Shown: positions 4,982-5,427 of the stretch, piece by piece
Position numbering within the stretch: position 1 is the stretch's first letter
Layout: each line of letters opens with the position of its first letter
From: Gemmatimonadaceae bacterium
GTDB taxonomy: Bacteria > Gemmatimonadota > Gemmatimonadetes > Gemmatimonadales > Gemmatimonadaceae
Length of the DNA: 5,427 bases
Direction of reading: 5' to 3'
Assembly (NCBI GenBank): GCA_025453855.1
Contig: JALOPO010000306.1
Coordinates: 1 to 5,427, forward strand
Program-made: the position numbers and the translations under genes
The notes under the pieces: model-generated
The model's input: only the letters and a program-made list of their open reading frames with translations
Databases searched by the model: none
Told to the model about the DNA's origin: nothing

Positions 4982-5427
4982 ATGCCCCCGTCCGCCGCCG
5001 CCCGCGCCGCCGAACTGCGCGCCCTCCTCACGCGCGCCAGCCACGAGTACTACGTGCTCGACCGGCCGACGCTCGCCGACGCGGAGTACGACCGGCTCTT
5101 CCGCGAGCTGCAGGCGCTCGAGGCGGCGGAGCCGGCGCTGCGCACCCCCGATTCGCCGACGCTGCGCGTGGGGGCGGTGCCGCAGAGCGCGTTCCCGAAG
5201 CACGCGCATCGCGTGCCGATGCTCTCGCTCGACAACGCCTTCGACGAGGCGGAGCTCGACGCCTGGGGCGAGCGCGTGGTGCGGCTGGCGGGCGAGCCCG
5301 CGCGGCATGAGGGGTTCAGCTGCGAGCTCAAGATCGACGGCGCGGCGGTGTCGCTCACGTACGTCGACGGCGTCCTCGTCACCGGGGCAACGCGCGGGAG
5401 CGGGACGATCGGCGAGGACGTGACGCC
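4982..5427 (+). CDS. ligA: NAD+-dependent DNA ligase LigA (N-terminal part, cut by window edge)
   Basis: The first 148 codons of the replicative and repair ligase that seals 5'-phosphate/3'-OH nicks using NAD+. The ATG at 4982 puts all landmarks at near-canonical positions. Domain Ia, which binds the nicotinamide part of NAD+, shows YYVLDRPTLADAEYD (23-37); Y23, D33, Y36 and D37 match E. coli Y22, D32, Y35 and D36. TPDSPTLRVG (55-64) and HRVPMLSLDNAF (76-87) are further LigA blocks. The nucleotidyltransferase motif I is CELKIDG (114-120), with K117 the lysine that becomes adenylated (E. coli K115) and E115 beside it. TRGSGTIGEDVT (137-148) matches the usual TRGDGTTGEDVT, with Ser at 140 instead of Asp. 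The rest of the catalytic core and the OB, zinc-finger, HhH and BRCT domains lie beyond the window. No Shine-Dalgarno precedes the ATG. Confidence 0.97.
   Translation, partial: MPPSAAARAAELRALLTRASHEYYVLDRPTLADAEYDRLFRELQALEAAEPALRTPDSPTLRVGAVPQSAFPKHAHRVPMLSLDNAFDEAELDAWGERVVRLAGEPARHEGFSCELKIDGAAVSLTYVDGVLVTGATRGSGTIGEDVT

Noticed and set aside
4111..5031. Upstream in-frame extension of deoA on the minus strand across the repeat-protein gene and into ligA
   Set aside because: The family starts at a position matching ATG 4110, and the extension is the antisense of two well-supported genes.
1..5427. A new defence, mobile or biosynthetic system
   Set aside because: All the long genes belong to, or resemble, known families and are unrelated in pathway. 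There are no integrases, transposases, nuclease toxins, reverse transcriptases, repeat arrays or composition shifts. Only the small membrane protein is unassigned.

Overview
The window is very GC-rich, and third codon positions are almost all G or C. Two exported proteins have signal peptides ending in the short Pro-Ala-Gln style (LPAQA, RPAQSQ). No start codon has a clear Shine-Dalgarno sequence at normal spacing. Together with the gene types this fits a free-living, high-GC, Gram-negative-type bacterium, and Gemmatimonadota is my best guess. That placement is inference from sequence style, not from a search. I see no tRNA, rRNA, insertion sequence, phage gene or CRISPR array, and the content looks like ordinary chromosome.

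Layout: (1) 1-270 (+) is the C-terminal end of a GH20 beta-N-acetylhexosaminidase cut by the left edge. (2) It converges, across 27 bp, on an exported M1-family zinc aminopeptidase-like protein (298-2286, -). (3) A 113 bp gap upstream of the peptidase is the most structured non-coding DNA here. It holds a perfect 12-bp inverted repeat, a 10-bp direct repeat with 30 bp period, and a TATCAT hexamer lying between the two repeat copies. (4) 2400-2630 (-) encodes an unrecognised 76-residue protein with two predicted membrane helices. (5) 2782-4110 (-) is a complete thymidine/pyrimidine-nucleoside phosphorylase (deoA type). (6) Only 6 bp from its start codon, a divergent gene (4117-4893, +) encodes an exported helical-repeat protein. 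Its C-terminal half resembles the eukaryotic RMDN1-3 (PTPIP51) family. (7) After an 88 bp gap with nested palindromes, 4982-5427 (+) is the 5' part of ligA, the NAD+-dependent DNA ligase, cut by the right edge.

The genes do not form one pathway: sugar-polymer hydrolysis, extracytoplasmic peptide hydrolysis, pyrimidine salvage, an envelope repeat protein and DNA replication/repair. I found no convincing undescribed multi-gene system. The observations most worth a second look are the repeat-rich peptidase leader, the head-to-head starts of deoA and the RMDN-like gene, the RMDN-like protein itself, the small membrane protein, and a Ser in place of the usual Asp in the TRGDG motif of LigA.
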